Assembly (NCBI RefSeq): GCF_039555335.1
Contig: NC_092635.1
Location: forward strand, 56,332,258-56,396,257
DNA from: Amphiura filiformis
Taxonomy: Eukaryota > Echinodermata > Ophiuroidea > Amphilepidida > Amphiuridae
Length of the DNA stretch: 64,000 bases
Reading direction: 5' to 3'
Below are positions 54,101-64,000 of this stretch, piece after piece. A program made the position numbers and the translations under genes. Position 1 is the first letter of the stretch. Every line of letters starts with the position of its first letter. Under the pieces are notes generated by a model, which was not told where the DNA came from, ran no database searches, and was given only the letters and a program-made list of their open reading frames with translations.

Positions 54101-57100
54101 AATGTATGGAAATATGTTTATTTGATTCTGTAAAATGTATTTTGTCATTTATGAAGCAGCAGGGCATATTGATAATACAATTATTGTTTACTTTATAGCC
54201 TGGGAATTAATACAGACATTAGGTTTGCTGGGAAGCACCTGGTATATATTGGTACCTGGGTTCTTTGGGTCAATGGGCCCTTGTATTCAGGCTTTGGGTC
54301 AGCTGCTATGAATCGCAAAGTACGGTACCGGTAATAAAAATAGCAAGCAAATTGTCAACAATAATAACCAGCCGTATACTGTCGACAGTGTCGAACTCGA
54401 AATGGAAATCTTTAATGGTTATAATTAATAGCTCTGCCAATTTTGAATGAACTTGGTTTTTAAATCTGATTTTAAGCTTTGATGTTTACAAAGACTTGTT
54501 AACAATAGAAAAATGTATATAGTTTCTTGAGCACAAAAACTAAAAATAATTAAATGGCACAAAAATATCATTATCGTTATTACAAATGTTGAACCTAATT
54601 ATTTAAAGTTGGACCTGACCATTAGTTGGGTGTATAGTTGAAATATTTCTCATGTTTTTGTGTGGGTGCACAACAAGTAAACCCAAATTATTTTGTTAAG
54701 CTCATTGGTTTCACACTAGGTTTACTGTTAAAGGTTCTGTGGTTAAAGGTCAACATGTTTACTTGTGTTTCCATTTCCAGTTATTGTGATTTGGTTGTTC
54801 AGAGCACCCTGCGAATGGTAGTGAGCTTTGGCAAAAATTGTATTGATCATTTCAATGCAATTTTCGTAATTTTGGGTTTTTAGGGGCTGTGCAATAATTA
54901 TGTGTACCCCGGGGTGGTGAATTTTCAAAATGGTCTGCCAAAATTGTTTGCCCCCCCTTGGCCGTGCCAAAAATCTTTGCCCCCCCCTTTGACATGCCAA
55001 AAACCTTTGCCCCCCTTTTGATGTGCCAAAATTCTTTGCCCCCCCTTACACATGCAACATTCTTTGCCCCCCTATAGTTCACCAGACCGGGGGTACACAT
55101 AAATATTGCACCACCCCTTTAATACTGAGGGGGGCAAGTGTTTCTCCAATTCCCTGCGATAATGTCACTGTTCTCATGGTTAATGCAGGCATTAGATGAA
55201 CTAAGAGAAATGAGGTCACACATGTACAATGTAGGACTACTGATCATGTTTCCATGGGTGTCCCATGCTCTGAACATGAGTAGATGGGTGTGACTCATAG
55301 TCAAATGTTAATGAAAAGTCATCAATTAGGCCCAGCCCTAAAAGACTAAACATTGGACACTTTGAGGATAAATGTTCTTTGAGTTTAAGTGGTGGGTTAT
55401 AAGCATTGAAATTAACCATTACCATGATTAGTGGTAGGCCCCAGAAGTGAGCAGTGGTCTCCACCGCTCCCACTATAATACGACATTGTTCATAGACTTC
55501 AAAAGGCGTGTCCTCGCATCCTATATATTTTGTGTACACAGATCTGCCTACGCCTACACAGATCTAAGTTTAGCTTTACTTTAGATTCAAAGTTCAAACT
55601 TCATACAGGGATTCAATATCTATTTTAGTTTCAAGAATCAAACAAAGTTCATAGACAATCTAAGTTATACAATGTAGGCAGGGTCCAATGATTCCATATA
55701 ATCAAAATGTGTAAGGGCAAATACATACTGTACTTGAAGTCTTGTCATGTCTATGTGTGCATAAACTAGAGCGATAACCGCACCATAGCTGAACCATGTG
55801 GATTCGGCAGTATATACTGGTAGGCCTATACCACTGTCACCCGGAGTCCATATCAAAACCTTTAGTAACATTTCAGAATCAGTGAATCCACGACAGACTT
55901 GGCCATTCAAAACGCAACAGAAAACTGGCTAAAAATGGCCACATTTTTCTTTAAATCGCCGTCAATTTCAAACTAGTGAACTCAGAATTCTGTTCCCACG
56001 TTTATATTACCTTGAGATATTCCTTAACCCTAAAATTATTTTTTTGAAGCTGTAGGTGCTTCCATGAACCCGCCTGAATTTTTATTTATTCCATGTTTTC
56101 ACTAAATTGTGTTCCTTTCCCTGCGTGGAATCAAGTTTTTCTGGGTTTTCCTGTCAAACCTGCCCTGTTCCAACAGTCACTCTACGAAATAGCGCTACGC
56201 TATTAAAAATGTCCTCGAGTTAATCGACTGTATAGACATTTTCCCTAATGGTCATCTAAAAATGGTTATGATAGACCTGAATTTAGTCTCGCCGCATACA
56301 AAAAACTATGGGTACCCCCTAATCAGAAGTCAATTCTAGTCCCTTCGATAACTCGCTGGGTCTGCTAGTCTTAGTCAGAGTCTATATGGCACAGCATAAT
56401 TCGCATTACAGTGAAATGCGACCAAGCGTAGACTTTGCGTAGACTATACGATCTATTTTTAGCATGACTCCACACAGCTCGCGTTGATCAAGGTCACTTT
56501 CGCTTTTCATTGCGCAGTGAATATTATTTTGGGTAAAAAACATGTTACTTTTCACATAGAAAGGTTTTGATATGTGTAATGGACATAATCTCGAAATGCT
56601 ACAAAGGTATGACCGCCCGAGTGGTGTAAATGAAAGAGGAAAAGTAAAGAATATAAAAATAAACTAGAGCAACTTTTGTTAATGACACGAGGTAAGTTAG
56701 GCGAGGTAAGTTAGGCGGATGACTGTGACGATCTGATCAAGCAGCAATACTGTGCTGGATAATATTAATTTTAATAAGACTGTTTCATTAATTGCCGTTT
56801 TAATATACCTTGATCGTGGAAAGCTGGTATTTTGAAAACTTGACTTTTGACCTCTGTATGACCCCCTTAATGACCTTAAATGAATTTTTAAAATATTTAA
56901 AACATGTTAAGAATGTCATAAGGATCATTGCATTTAAATTTCAGCTCAATTGAAGCATTTTGAAAACTTGACCTTTGACCCTTTATTGCCCCCTTAATGA
57001 CCTTAAATGAATTTTAAAATATTTTCAGCATGTTTAGAATGTCATAAGGATCATTGCGTTTAAATTTTAGCTCAATCGGAGCATTTTGGAAAACTTGACT

Positions 57101-60100
57101 TTTGACCCCTTTATGACCCCTTAATGACCTTAAATGAATTTTAAAATATTTTTAAAATGTTTAGAATGTCTTAAGGATCATTGCATGTAAATTTCAGCTC
57201 AATTGGAGCATTTTGAAAACCTTGACCTTTGACGCCTTTATGACCCCTTAATGACCTTAAATAATTTGTTTCATGTTTTAAACATGTTTATAATGTCATA
57301 AGGATCAATGCATTTAAATTTAAGCTCAATCGGAGCATTTTCGGTTAAAATGACCTTTTTTGACCCCTGTGACCCCTGGATGACCTCTGACATTTGGACA
57401 TATTTTTATTTTATTCTTTATGTTTTCCTCTTTCGTATGACACCACTCATGGTGTCATACCTTCGTGGCATTTAGAGATATGGCCATTTCAGACCAAATG
57501 GTTAGTCAGTAAGCTAGTAAGTAAGCTAGTAAGTAAGCTAGTAACATTCACTCATATAGGCTGATACCATTTCATGGTTCAGCAAAAAGTGTGGTATAAA
57601 ACCAACTATGCCACATTGTGTCTTTCCAAGAGGGCAAAATTGTGTACTATTTTTGCTGAACCATGAAATGGTATCAGCCTATAGGAGTGAATGTTACTTA
57701 CTAGCTTACTTACTAGCTTACTAACTGACTAACCATTTGGTCTGAAATGGACATATCTCTAAATGCCATGAAGGTATGACCCCATGAGTGGTGTCATATG
57801 ATAGAGGAAAACATAAAGAATATAATAAAAATATTTCCAAACGTCAAGGTCATCCAGGGGTCACAGGGGTCAAATTACTAGCTTACTAACTGACTAACCA
57901 TTTGGTCTGAAATGGACATATCTCTAAATGCCACGAAGGTATGACCCCATGAGTGGTGTCATATGAAAGAGGAAAACATAAAGAATATAATAAAAATATT
58001 TCCAAACGTCAAAGGTCATCCAGGGGTCACAGGGGTCAAAGAAGGTCATTTTAACTGAAAATGGTCCGATTGAGCTTAAATTTAAATGCAATGATCCTTA
58101 TGACATTCTAAACATTTTAAAAACATTTTAAGATTCATTTAAGTTCATTAAGGGGTCATAAAGGGGTCAAAGGTCAAGTTTTCCAAAATGCTCCGATTGA
58201 GCTGAAATTTAAACGCAATGATTCTTATGACATTCTCAACATGTTGAAAATATTTTAAAATTCATTGAAGGTCATTAAGGGGCAATAAAGGGGTCAAAGG
58301 TCAAGTTTTCAAAATGCTTCAATTCAGCTGAAATTTAAATGCAATGACCCTTATGACATTCTTAACCTGTTTTAAATATTTTAAAATTCATTTAAGGTCA
58401 TTAAGGGGTCATACAGAGGTCAAAAGTCAAGTTTTCAAAATGCCAGCTTCTCACGATCAGGGTATATTAAAACGGCAATTAATGAAACAGTCTTATTAAA
58501 ATTAATACTATCCTGCACAGTATTGCTGCTTGATCAGATCGTCACAGTCATCCGCCTAACTTACCTCGTGCCCTTGCAAAGGGCACAGTTGCTCTAGTTT
58601 ATTTTTTATTCTTTACTCTTCCTCTTTCATTAACACCACTCGGGCGGTCATACCTTCGTAGCATTTCGAGATTATGTCCATTACAGACTCAGAGTGACAG
58701 TGGTATAGGCCTACCACAATATACTGCCGAAGCCACATGGTTCAGCTATGGTGCGGTTATCGCTCTAGTTTGCTATGTTCCTGGCAAACTTTGCATTCTG
58801 TGAAACACAATTAACACATTGTGCCAAAAACACACTTTGCCAAACTTTGTGGGCACACCAAATCAGTCCAAAACCCCATCAGTCCGAACCACCGCTAGTC
58901 CGAATTTTAAGCTTACCTAGCCCTACACCTAAACCTAACCCTAAACCTAATTCTAACCCTAAATATTCGGACCAGCGGTGGTTCAGACTGACAGTGTTTC
59001 AAACTGGCGGGGAGATCCCAACTTATAGTAACGCTTTTAAGCTTAAAAGCATAAAAGATGCCAATTGTCTTTCCATTTTGCCAATCATAGATGCAGGAGG
59101 TACACCCTGGGAGGTACATGCATGTACACTGTTTTCTCTCCATGAGTGACAATTTACCATAATGTTACAATGTTACACTGGGCAATTTTGTATCTTTTAA
59201 TGTCTACTCTACAGGTCTCTGTGAAAATCATGGGCTATCCCAGTTGAAATTCATTCACCCCTACAATGTATATACATGACCTTAATCTCACACACAGGGG
59301 GTGTAGATTTCAAATAGAGTCACAGCCCATTCAGGTAACCCATTTATAATTTACACTCCCTGTGTGGAAGATTAAGATCATATGTGATGTGTCATGTCAA
59401 AAGGAGACACTTTTGGCAGGTTATCAATTTTGAGGTTTTTACATAGATTAAATATAGAGATATTTTGCTCCATAATGCCGTTTTCCCCAATGAAATCGGA
59501 AATTCCTAAGCGAAGATATTGAGTTGGTAAGTTGCGGTATTATAAAATTGGAAATTGAGATATCGGCCTTTAAAAATATTATTGACAATGTTGAGAGTAG
59601 GATTTACCTTGAAAAATGTCTCAAAATACAAGATGCCAGTTATATTCCGGTCTCAAACTATCAGACAATATTTTTAACATTAATAACATCACAAATTCAA
59701 GCAACAAACTCAAATTGTGAAAAAATCACCTCCGGGCAGATTTTTGGCTATTTCTCCATTTACGATCCTGCCCAAAAGTGTCTCCTTTTGACATGACACG
59801 TCACATATCTTCCATAGGGGGTGTATGGATGTTATTAAACTGCAATAGCCCAAAGTGATTTTACTAATGCGTGGATATATATATGTGACATGTAACCTTT
59901 ATAACACAGACGCTGAATGAAGTGGTTATATTAAAATTTAATATGCTTCCTCATTTGGTTATCTGTAATGTGCACATGTGAAACAAAATTTGTAGTAAAA
60001 GTAAAATATACCTTTTTGATATTGCCTATTTTTGAAGGTTATATTGTAGAGACTTGCCTTTCACTTTCAATTTACATTACACTTACATAATAATAGTAAT

Positions 60101-63100
60101 ATTATTGCATCAGTTTACATGTAGATATTGGATAATTGATTTCTGTAATAAATAATACTGTTAGGCTAGTTATACATGCATACAAGTGTATTAATTGATT
60201 TCTCTAATAATATAAACTCTCAACATCTCTTTAACTCAATTCTTTTCTAGAAAACTGGAGATTTAGTTGCAGTAAAAGCTTTTAACAACATAAGCTTCCT
60301 CCGCCCTCATGCAGTGCAGCAGCGGGAATTTGATGTCCTACTCAAACTTAATCATCCAAATATTGTAAAATTATATAATATTGAAGATGATGTAAGTATA
60401 TAGAAATAAATGGGACAAACAAGTTAATAAATAAACAAACAAGCAAAAGTTTTGATTGGTCTTTGTTGCACACACCCAGATTTTATAAACAAAATCCATA
60501 ACTTTTTCTAAAAATACATTGTAAATACCATAATTTATTGAATTTATGTTGGTTTTTTAAAGATGATCAAAGAAGAGTTATATTTTAATTCTAGTTCAAG
60601 ACAGTATAATGTAAGGAGAGAATGGTCAACTTAGGAGAGCTAAAAATCACTATCCTGTATCAGATTTAAGGAGAGCAGTAGAGAGCTATTGCTCTCGCTC
60701 TCCTCAAAAAGCAGTCCCTGGTGCACAGTGACATCGCCCCGATATCTTCATAGTAGAAATCGCCATGGTAGGTTGAATCCACAGCCACCCATGACCATTT
60801 TATTCGGACCTTATGAGATGCATATTATTAGCGAAGTGACCGGACTAAGGCTACTGACATAGACGGGTAATTGATTTTCGCTCTGTGAGCAAGCTTGTAT
60901 CTGACATTAATTGCGGTCAATGGTTATACTCTCTCCACTTGAGTGAGTACCGCTATAGCCTGCTGCGCGCTGTAGTCCATACAAGACCAACGCAATATAA
61001 AATTGAGAGTCTTTGTCAAATTTTGAGTTCAAAGCGCACGGCCAATTTTCAAAGCGCACGCTAACGACTATAATATCTGTTCAACACGTATTTTCAAGTG
61101 TATGAGACCACATCTGGTTTCTTGAGAAAAATTCATTTACGGAGATATTCATCATTTTCTAACTCAGTATCCGAAGATTTTCGTCTGATATCAAAATCGT
61201 GCATAGCAATTCACGTGTATCGATCCCGTGTATTCATTTTAATGTCACTGCTGCACCAAATAATTATTAGCCAGGCGATGTCGGTGTGTGGTGACTAATT
61301 GTGAAATAAATCATTGCTGCAGGGGTATACACAGTAAGCCAAAAAAATTAAGGTACCAGTTATGTTCACCCTGTATATCCTAAACAAAGACAGATATGTC
61401 ATAATTGGAACCAACAGCCAATAGCTGCATCTTTTAGCTCGAATTTAAGACCTCATTTGTTGAAATTGGTCAAGAAGTAAAGACACAGCGATCCAAAAAC
61501 CCAAGGAAGATGCCAATTTAAAAGTTGCAGTTTTCTCCATTGCATGTCCTATTGATTTGTACACAAAGTGTTCGTGAACAAGGGAACTAGCGCTGTGCTT
61601 CCATTGATTAGCACGTTGAAACATGTCGTGCTTTCATTGATTAGAACACAAAAGTACAACTTTTGATTTTGTTTCTTCATTAGGTTTTATATCACCCTTT
61701 CTTTAATTCTCAACCAATTTCAACAAATAAGTTCTTAAATTAGAGATAAAGATTAGAGGTATTGGCTGCTTGTTTTAATTTGTCTTTATTTAGGATATAC
61801 AGGAGTGACCTTAATTATTTGGCTTACTGTATTTTTACAGAAGGCCTTTTTTCCCCATATACCTTTATTTTTCCATGATTGACAATGGGTATGTATAAAC
61901 AGCACTTACTGTAGCGCATTTTCAGTACCGGTAAAGCACTTCACAAAAAAAGAAAGAAAAACTGTACAAAACAAGCAATACCAGAAACAACATAAAAAAC
62001 CAAATCGGCCTTGACATCCAGTAGGCTCAGTATAGGCGAGTTATTATGTAACTCTTACACTATCTGGATAAATAGGATTTTGAATATCCAAAAAAAGCCC
62101 ATTTCCCCATACCCAATGTGTACCAAATTTGAAGTTTATATACCCCTGCCTTGCAGTGGTTCTTAAATTGAATTATTGTTTATATGATATTTGTCTCTTC
62201 ATTTCTTTTTTTTTTAACAGCAAATTACTAAGCAACCAGTTATCATTATGGAATTATGTACTGGAGGTAGTCTTTATCACATGTTGGATGAGCCAGAAAA
62301 TTGTTATGGTGTCAGTGAACAAGAGTTCAAAAATGTCTTAAAGGATGTATGTAAGTCTAACTCATGTGTATCATGCAACAATCATGCAACAAAATGTGTT
62401 TGTGGTCACAAGATGAATAAAGGTAAAAACAAGTTGAAAAGAGAAAACTATGTTTTTGGTTGCAAGAATCAAGGTAGAGATTCTCATCAACTTTAAAAGC
62501 AACAAAATTCTAACCCTGCTAAATTTCAATGGCAAGTTTATTTTTTCTAAACTTTAATGCTAAAAGAGAGAAAAATAAGTACAATGTGTACACTGTACAG
62601 CAAAGAAGGGTACCTCTGTCAGCAGAACATGTATCTCTTTTACTACATACCAGGCAACAAAATATCAGATTGCTCGGAGAACAGATGGTAGTCAGTAGTC
62701 CACACAAGTTAAACAATAGTGCAAAGGAAGTCAGATATTGACAGATACCTGTCCATTCAAGCAGTTACTTGAGTCAACCTAAAAAGAACTGAAACCAATT
62801 CATGGCATGAATTTATAGGGCCAGGGCATGGTAGGATTTATGTAAGCATATCTAGACATTAACACCTAAAATCAGGCTTACTAAACTTTAACCAAGTGAC
62901 CATGTGGATGGGGTTGTCGATGTAGATGGCGGGTAAGGGCATTTCTACAGGACAGGCAAGTGTAGCTGACAGTCTGGTGTTAGCCTGATAAGATCCAATG
63001 GTTACAAGGGCTTTGTTATGTGTTTGCCCAGCTTTTTCAGATGAGCCACGGGGAGAGAGCGGATTTGATTTAATTTTTTTGTCCCGCAGAGATTTTAAAC

Positions 63101-63630
63101 ACAGAACCCATCAAACCATAGGCAAAGACCTTAACATTGACCAGTGTGATTTTTGGAGAGATTGAAATATTTTGCCTGGAACTAGCATAACTTGAAGCAG
63201 GTGTTGGTTGATGTGTGCAAATACATTGTTTTGATATGGCTGTTCACAAATTATTGCGTATCGTAACATATTTGTGTATTTCAAAACCAGGTGAAGGAAT
63301 GAAACATTTAAGAGACCAGGGAGTTGTCCATCGTGACATCAAACCAGGCAATATCATGAGGGTTCTTGCTGAAGACGGTACCTATATATACAAGCTGGCT
63401 GACTTTGGTGCAGCCAGAGAACTCCACGATGAAGAAAACTTTATGTCACTTTATGGTACAGAGGAATATCTTCATCCTGATTTATATGAGAGGGCTGTGT
63501 TGAGACAGCCGATCAGGAGGGCGTTTACAGCGCGTATTGATCTGTGGAGCATAGGGGTGACATTCTTTCATGTAGCTACTGGAGTGTTACCATTCAGACC
63601 TCATGGTGGCAGGAAGAACAGAGAAACTAT
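45026..63630 (+). CDS. TBK1: TBK1/IKK-epsilon-like serine/threonine kinase, 5' part
   Basis: Four coding exons join in phase (45026-45130, 60251-60391, 62221-62350, 63291-63630), giving 238 residues plus two bases; the gene continues beyond 64000. TBK1 and IKK-epsilon phosphorylate IRF3/7 and autophagy adaptors downstream of STING, MAVS and TRIF. Visible kinase features are the Gly loop [12 protein letters not shown], the VAVK lysine (residue 44), the catalytic loop [11 protein letters not shown] (Asp141), the DFG (residues 163-165) and the activation loop [14 protein letters not shown] with the regulatory Ser at 178, equivalent to human Ser172. LWSIGVTF and the GVLPFRP segment follow. All catalytic residues are intact. 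The numbering runs six residues ahead of human TBK1. The ubiquitin-like and coiled-coil regions are outside the window. Whether this is the single TBK1/IKKE pro-orthologue cannot be decided here. Confidence 0.95.
45421..48395 (+). mobile_element. Helentron-like element H2, nested in H1
   Basis: The 5' hairpin is AAGTTAGGC/GCCTAACTT at the very start, followed by a (ttct)n tract. The 3' end has CGCCTAACTT, hairpin GTGCCCTT/AAGGGCAC and AGTTGCTCTAG. It is inserted in a ttc-rich tract between T and T. The body is about 15 tandem units of roughly 102 bp (46690-48290). Confidence 0.82.
46690..48290 (+). repeat. Tandem array, about 102-bp unit, in H2
   Basis: About 15 units of the form gtcatgtgaggtcaaaggtc, aggtcaaatttaaagttgct, ccgattgggctgtaagtcgg, atgatccctgacacttgggg. 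Almost every unit contains AGGTCAAAGGTCA. Confidence 0.92.
48811..50619 (+). mobile_element. Helentron-like element H3, nested in H1
   Basis: The 5' end is ATGTCAGGCGGAT with hairpin TCAGGCGGAT/ATCCGCCTGA, then a ttc-rich tract. The 3' end has CGCCTGACAT, hairpin GTGGCT/AGCCAC and AGTAGCTCTAG. Flanks rejoin to match the H1 unit at 50896-50930 (gtggtatttttttatttggg), giving the empty site. The body includes about eight units related to those of H2 (49700-50450). Confidence 0.85.
51566..52142 (+). other. Intron sequence, no feature seen
   Basis: AT-rich, non-repetitive at the level visible here. A minus-strand 80-codon open frame at 51729-51971 has no recognisable domain. Confidence 0.5.
52143..52421. 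mobile_element. MITE with AGGGACCGTTCACAAACAC ends, copy 2
   Basis: agggaccgttcacaaacact at the left and agtgtttgtgaacgctccct at the right. The interior aligns with the inverse of 26363-26625. Confidence 0.88.
52422..53232 (+). other. Intron sequence, no feature seen
   Basis: AT-rich sequence without a recognised repeat or exon. Confidence 0.5.
53233..53628. mobile_element. Inverted-repeat element, about 395 bp
   Basis: Left ttaatattttggttctcgtc and right gacgagaaccaaaacattaa are inverted, with outer aggacgtgt / atacggcct partly paired. The interior has two long A-tracts. Confidence 0.75.
53629..54881 (+). other. Intron sequence, no feature seen
   Basis: AT-rich spacer. Short self-complementary pieces (actaaaatttttagt at 53684-53698) but no transposon ends identified. 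Confidence 0.5.
54882..55118. mobile_element. MITE with internal C-rich tandem repeats
   Basis: The ends aggggctgtgcaataattat and aaatattgcaccacccct, plus gtgtaccccgg / ccgggggtacac, are inverted. The interior has five units of about 30-35 bp built on gccaaaatctttgccccccc. Confidence 0.8.
55119..55765 (+). other. Intron sequence, no feature seen
   Basis: Non-repetitive at visible scale; no exon supported. Confidence 0.45.
55766..57584 (-). mobile_element. Helentron-like element K4 (inverted)
   Basis: On the minus strand it runs from TGCTGAACCATG at 57584 to CTCTAG ending at 55766. It carries inverted AGGTCA-rich units and a degraded second H2-type 3' terminus near 56664-56710. It is interrupted by a separate inverted-repeat insertion at 55848-56575. 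Confidence 0.8.
55848..56575. mobile_element. Insertion in K4 with ATATCAAAACCTTT ends
   Basis: catatcaaaaccttt at the left is matched by aaaggttttgatatg at the right. K4 sequence resumes directly after it, as shown by comparison with K5. About 728 bp, no coding capacity recognised. Confidence 0.7.
57585..57653. other. 69-bp spacer between K4 and K5
   Basis: A short unique loop between two 5' ends facing each other. It would be the loop of a foldback of about 1 kb per arm. Confidence 0.6.
57654..58768 (+). mobile_element. Helentron-like element K5
   Basis: It starts TGCTGAACCATG and ends CGCTCTAG, flanked by T and T. It is the most complete K copy without insertions. Its second 3'-type terminus (CGCCTAACTT, hairpin, CTCTAG) ends at 58597. 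Confidence 0.85.
58880..58990. mobile_element. Small inverted-repeat element with telomere-like interior
   Basis: cagtccgaaccaccgctagt and the inverse agcggtggttcagactg flank degenerate ccctaa/cctaa repeats (58916-58967). Confidence 0.7.
59231..59852 (-). mobile_element. Composite inverted-repeat element, copy 2
   Basis: It is inverted relative to 2396-3015 and has the same inner element (tgtcatgtcaaaaggagaca to tgtctccttttgacatgaca) at the same position in the outer palindrome. Confidence 0.8.
60251..60391 (+). CDS. TBK1: TBK1 coding exon 2
   Basis: The acceptor is tcttttctag and the donor GTAAGT starts at 60392; it is in phase at both ends (47 codons). It carries the ATP-binding lysine (VAVKAF), the NNISFLRP segment and the alpha-C helix glutamate in [12 protein letters not shown]. 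Confidence 0.93.
60392..61330 (+). other. TBK1 intron 2, first part
   Basis: No transposon ends seen. A purine/pyrimidine pair of ggagag / ctctcc motifs occurs around 60610-60705. Confidence 0.5.
61331..61830. mobile_element. Foldback element in TBK1 intron 2, about 500 bp
   Basis: The ends acagtaagccaaaaaaatta and taattatttggcttactgt are inverted. Further arms include tgtatatcctaaacaaagac and gtctttatttaggatataca. The ends resemble those of 10460-11026. Confidence 0.85.
62221..62350 (+). CDS. TBK1: TBK1 coding exon 3
   Basis: The acceptor is ttttttttaacag and the donor GTAAGT starts at 62351. It encodes the hinge ([19 protein letters not shown]) and helix D, ending with one base of a Cys codon. 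Confidence 0.93.
62351..63290 (+). other. TBK1 intron 3
   Basis: GT-AG intron of 940 bp with no recognised element. Confidence 0.75.
63291..63630 (+). CDS. TBK1: TBK1 coding exon 4 (catalytic and activation loops)
   Basis: The acceptor is tcaaaaccag and the donor GTAAGT starts at 63631. It completes the split Cys codon, then carries [14 protein letters not shown], the activation-loop [12 protein letters not shown] and DLWSIGVTF. It ends with two bases of the Met codon that the next exon must complete. Confidence 0.95.
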
Positions 63631-63805
63631 GTAAGTTGTCATGGCAATTGATCTGAGTGGTTATAAACAGTGAAAGTTCAACCTTTTTTCTTGAAAGAAG
63701 TTGTTAAAAAGTAAGGAATACAAGTACAGGTGAGTGTCTAGGGAAGGTGTAATGAGAATGAAACTTACAGAAGGGAAGACATTGGTTCTAAATTCAGAAA
63801 TAGAT

Positions 63806-64000
63806 TATGTAATTAAAATTGTTTAATCTGGTGGCTCTGGAAAGAGCTGTTTAATGAAATAAGTGTTGGATTGAGAGGAAAAAGTAAGTTAGAATACAGC
63901 TTGTTTTATGTAATTAACATTGATTAAAGTGGTAGCTCTGGAAAGAGCTGTTTGATGAAGTGAGTGTGAAATTGACAATAAAAGTGAGTTAGAATACAGC
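63806..64000 (+). repeat. Tandem repeat, period about 101 bp, running off the window
   Basis: tatgtaatta ... gctctggaaagagctgttt ... agttagaatacagc occurs at 63806 and again at 63907. Each unit has a small hairpin (AGCTCT/AGAGCT or GGCTCT/AGAGCT). Confidence 0.8.

Larger units (their letters stand above)
45131..60250 (+). other. TBK1 intron 1, 15.1 kb, repeat-filled
   Basis: This GT-AG intron splits the Gly-loop exon from the lysine exon. More than half is transposon sequence listed separately (H1-H3, K4/K5, several MITEs). Confidence 0.85.

Noticed and set aside
58916-58967. Telomere or telomere-fusion site
   Set aside because: The ccctaa units are few, degenerate and enclosed in a small inverted-repeat element.
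58775-59149. 124-codon open frame
   Set aside because: It reads through telomere-like ccctaa repeats and the end of a MITE; the Pro/Asn/Lys run is a repeat translation.

Overview
This is AT-rich, intron-rich animal DNA. Two conserved signalling genes point to a metazoan: a sulfonylurea-receptor-type ABC transporter and a TBK1/IKK-epsilon kinase. The dense load of foldback elements, the many short 'taggcctac' motifs and a TU/FB-like inverted array suggest a marine deuterostome, probably an echinoderm or hemichordate. The species itself is inferred.

Layout. 82-4457 (+): last five exons of an ABCC8/ABCC9 (SUR)-like gene, from just after Walker A of the second nucleotide-binding domain to the stop. 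4458-25400: intergenic DNA made largely of short inverted-repeat elements, a Penelope-like retroelement remnant (12601-13660) and a 1.15-kb field of GATA-type palindromes (18655-19800). About 25470-30261 (-): the 5' exons of an XPG/Rad2-like nuclease gene, which may be damaged. 30790-42860: a G-rich minisatellite interrupted by a 1.1-kb inverted tandem array and by a stack of transposons nested four to five deep. 45019-63630 (+): the first four coding exons of TBK1, covering the kinase N-lobe, catalytic loop, activation loop and start of the C-lobe. The gene continues past the window. Its 15.1-kb first coding intron holds most of a second transposon complex.

The most striking content is a set of Helentron-like rolling-circle elements. 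At least four terminal families (here K, H1, H2, H3) share one plan: a hairpin at the extreme 5' end, a tandem-repeat body rich in AGGTCA half-sites, a copy of the 5' end in inverse orientation near the 3' end, usually a small hairpin, and a terminal CTAG inserted between T and T without target duplication. H2 and H3 sit inside H1. K1 sits inside a small element whose uninterrupted copy at 28014-28335 shows the empty site. K1 contains a TTAA-flanked element and a 3.6-kb non-coding element with 26-bp terminal repeats. The TTAA element in turn contains two more K copies. Four of the five K copies also carry a second, H2-type 3' terminus about 170 bp inside their own end.

The two main genes have no evident functional link. 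SUR regulates K-ATP channels and TBK1 is an innate-immune kinase. All element families are named from sequence structure only; no database search was possible.
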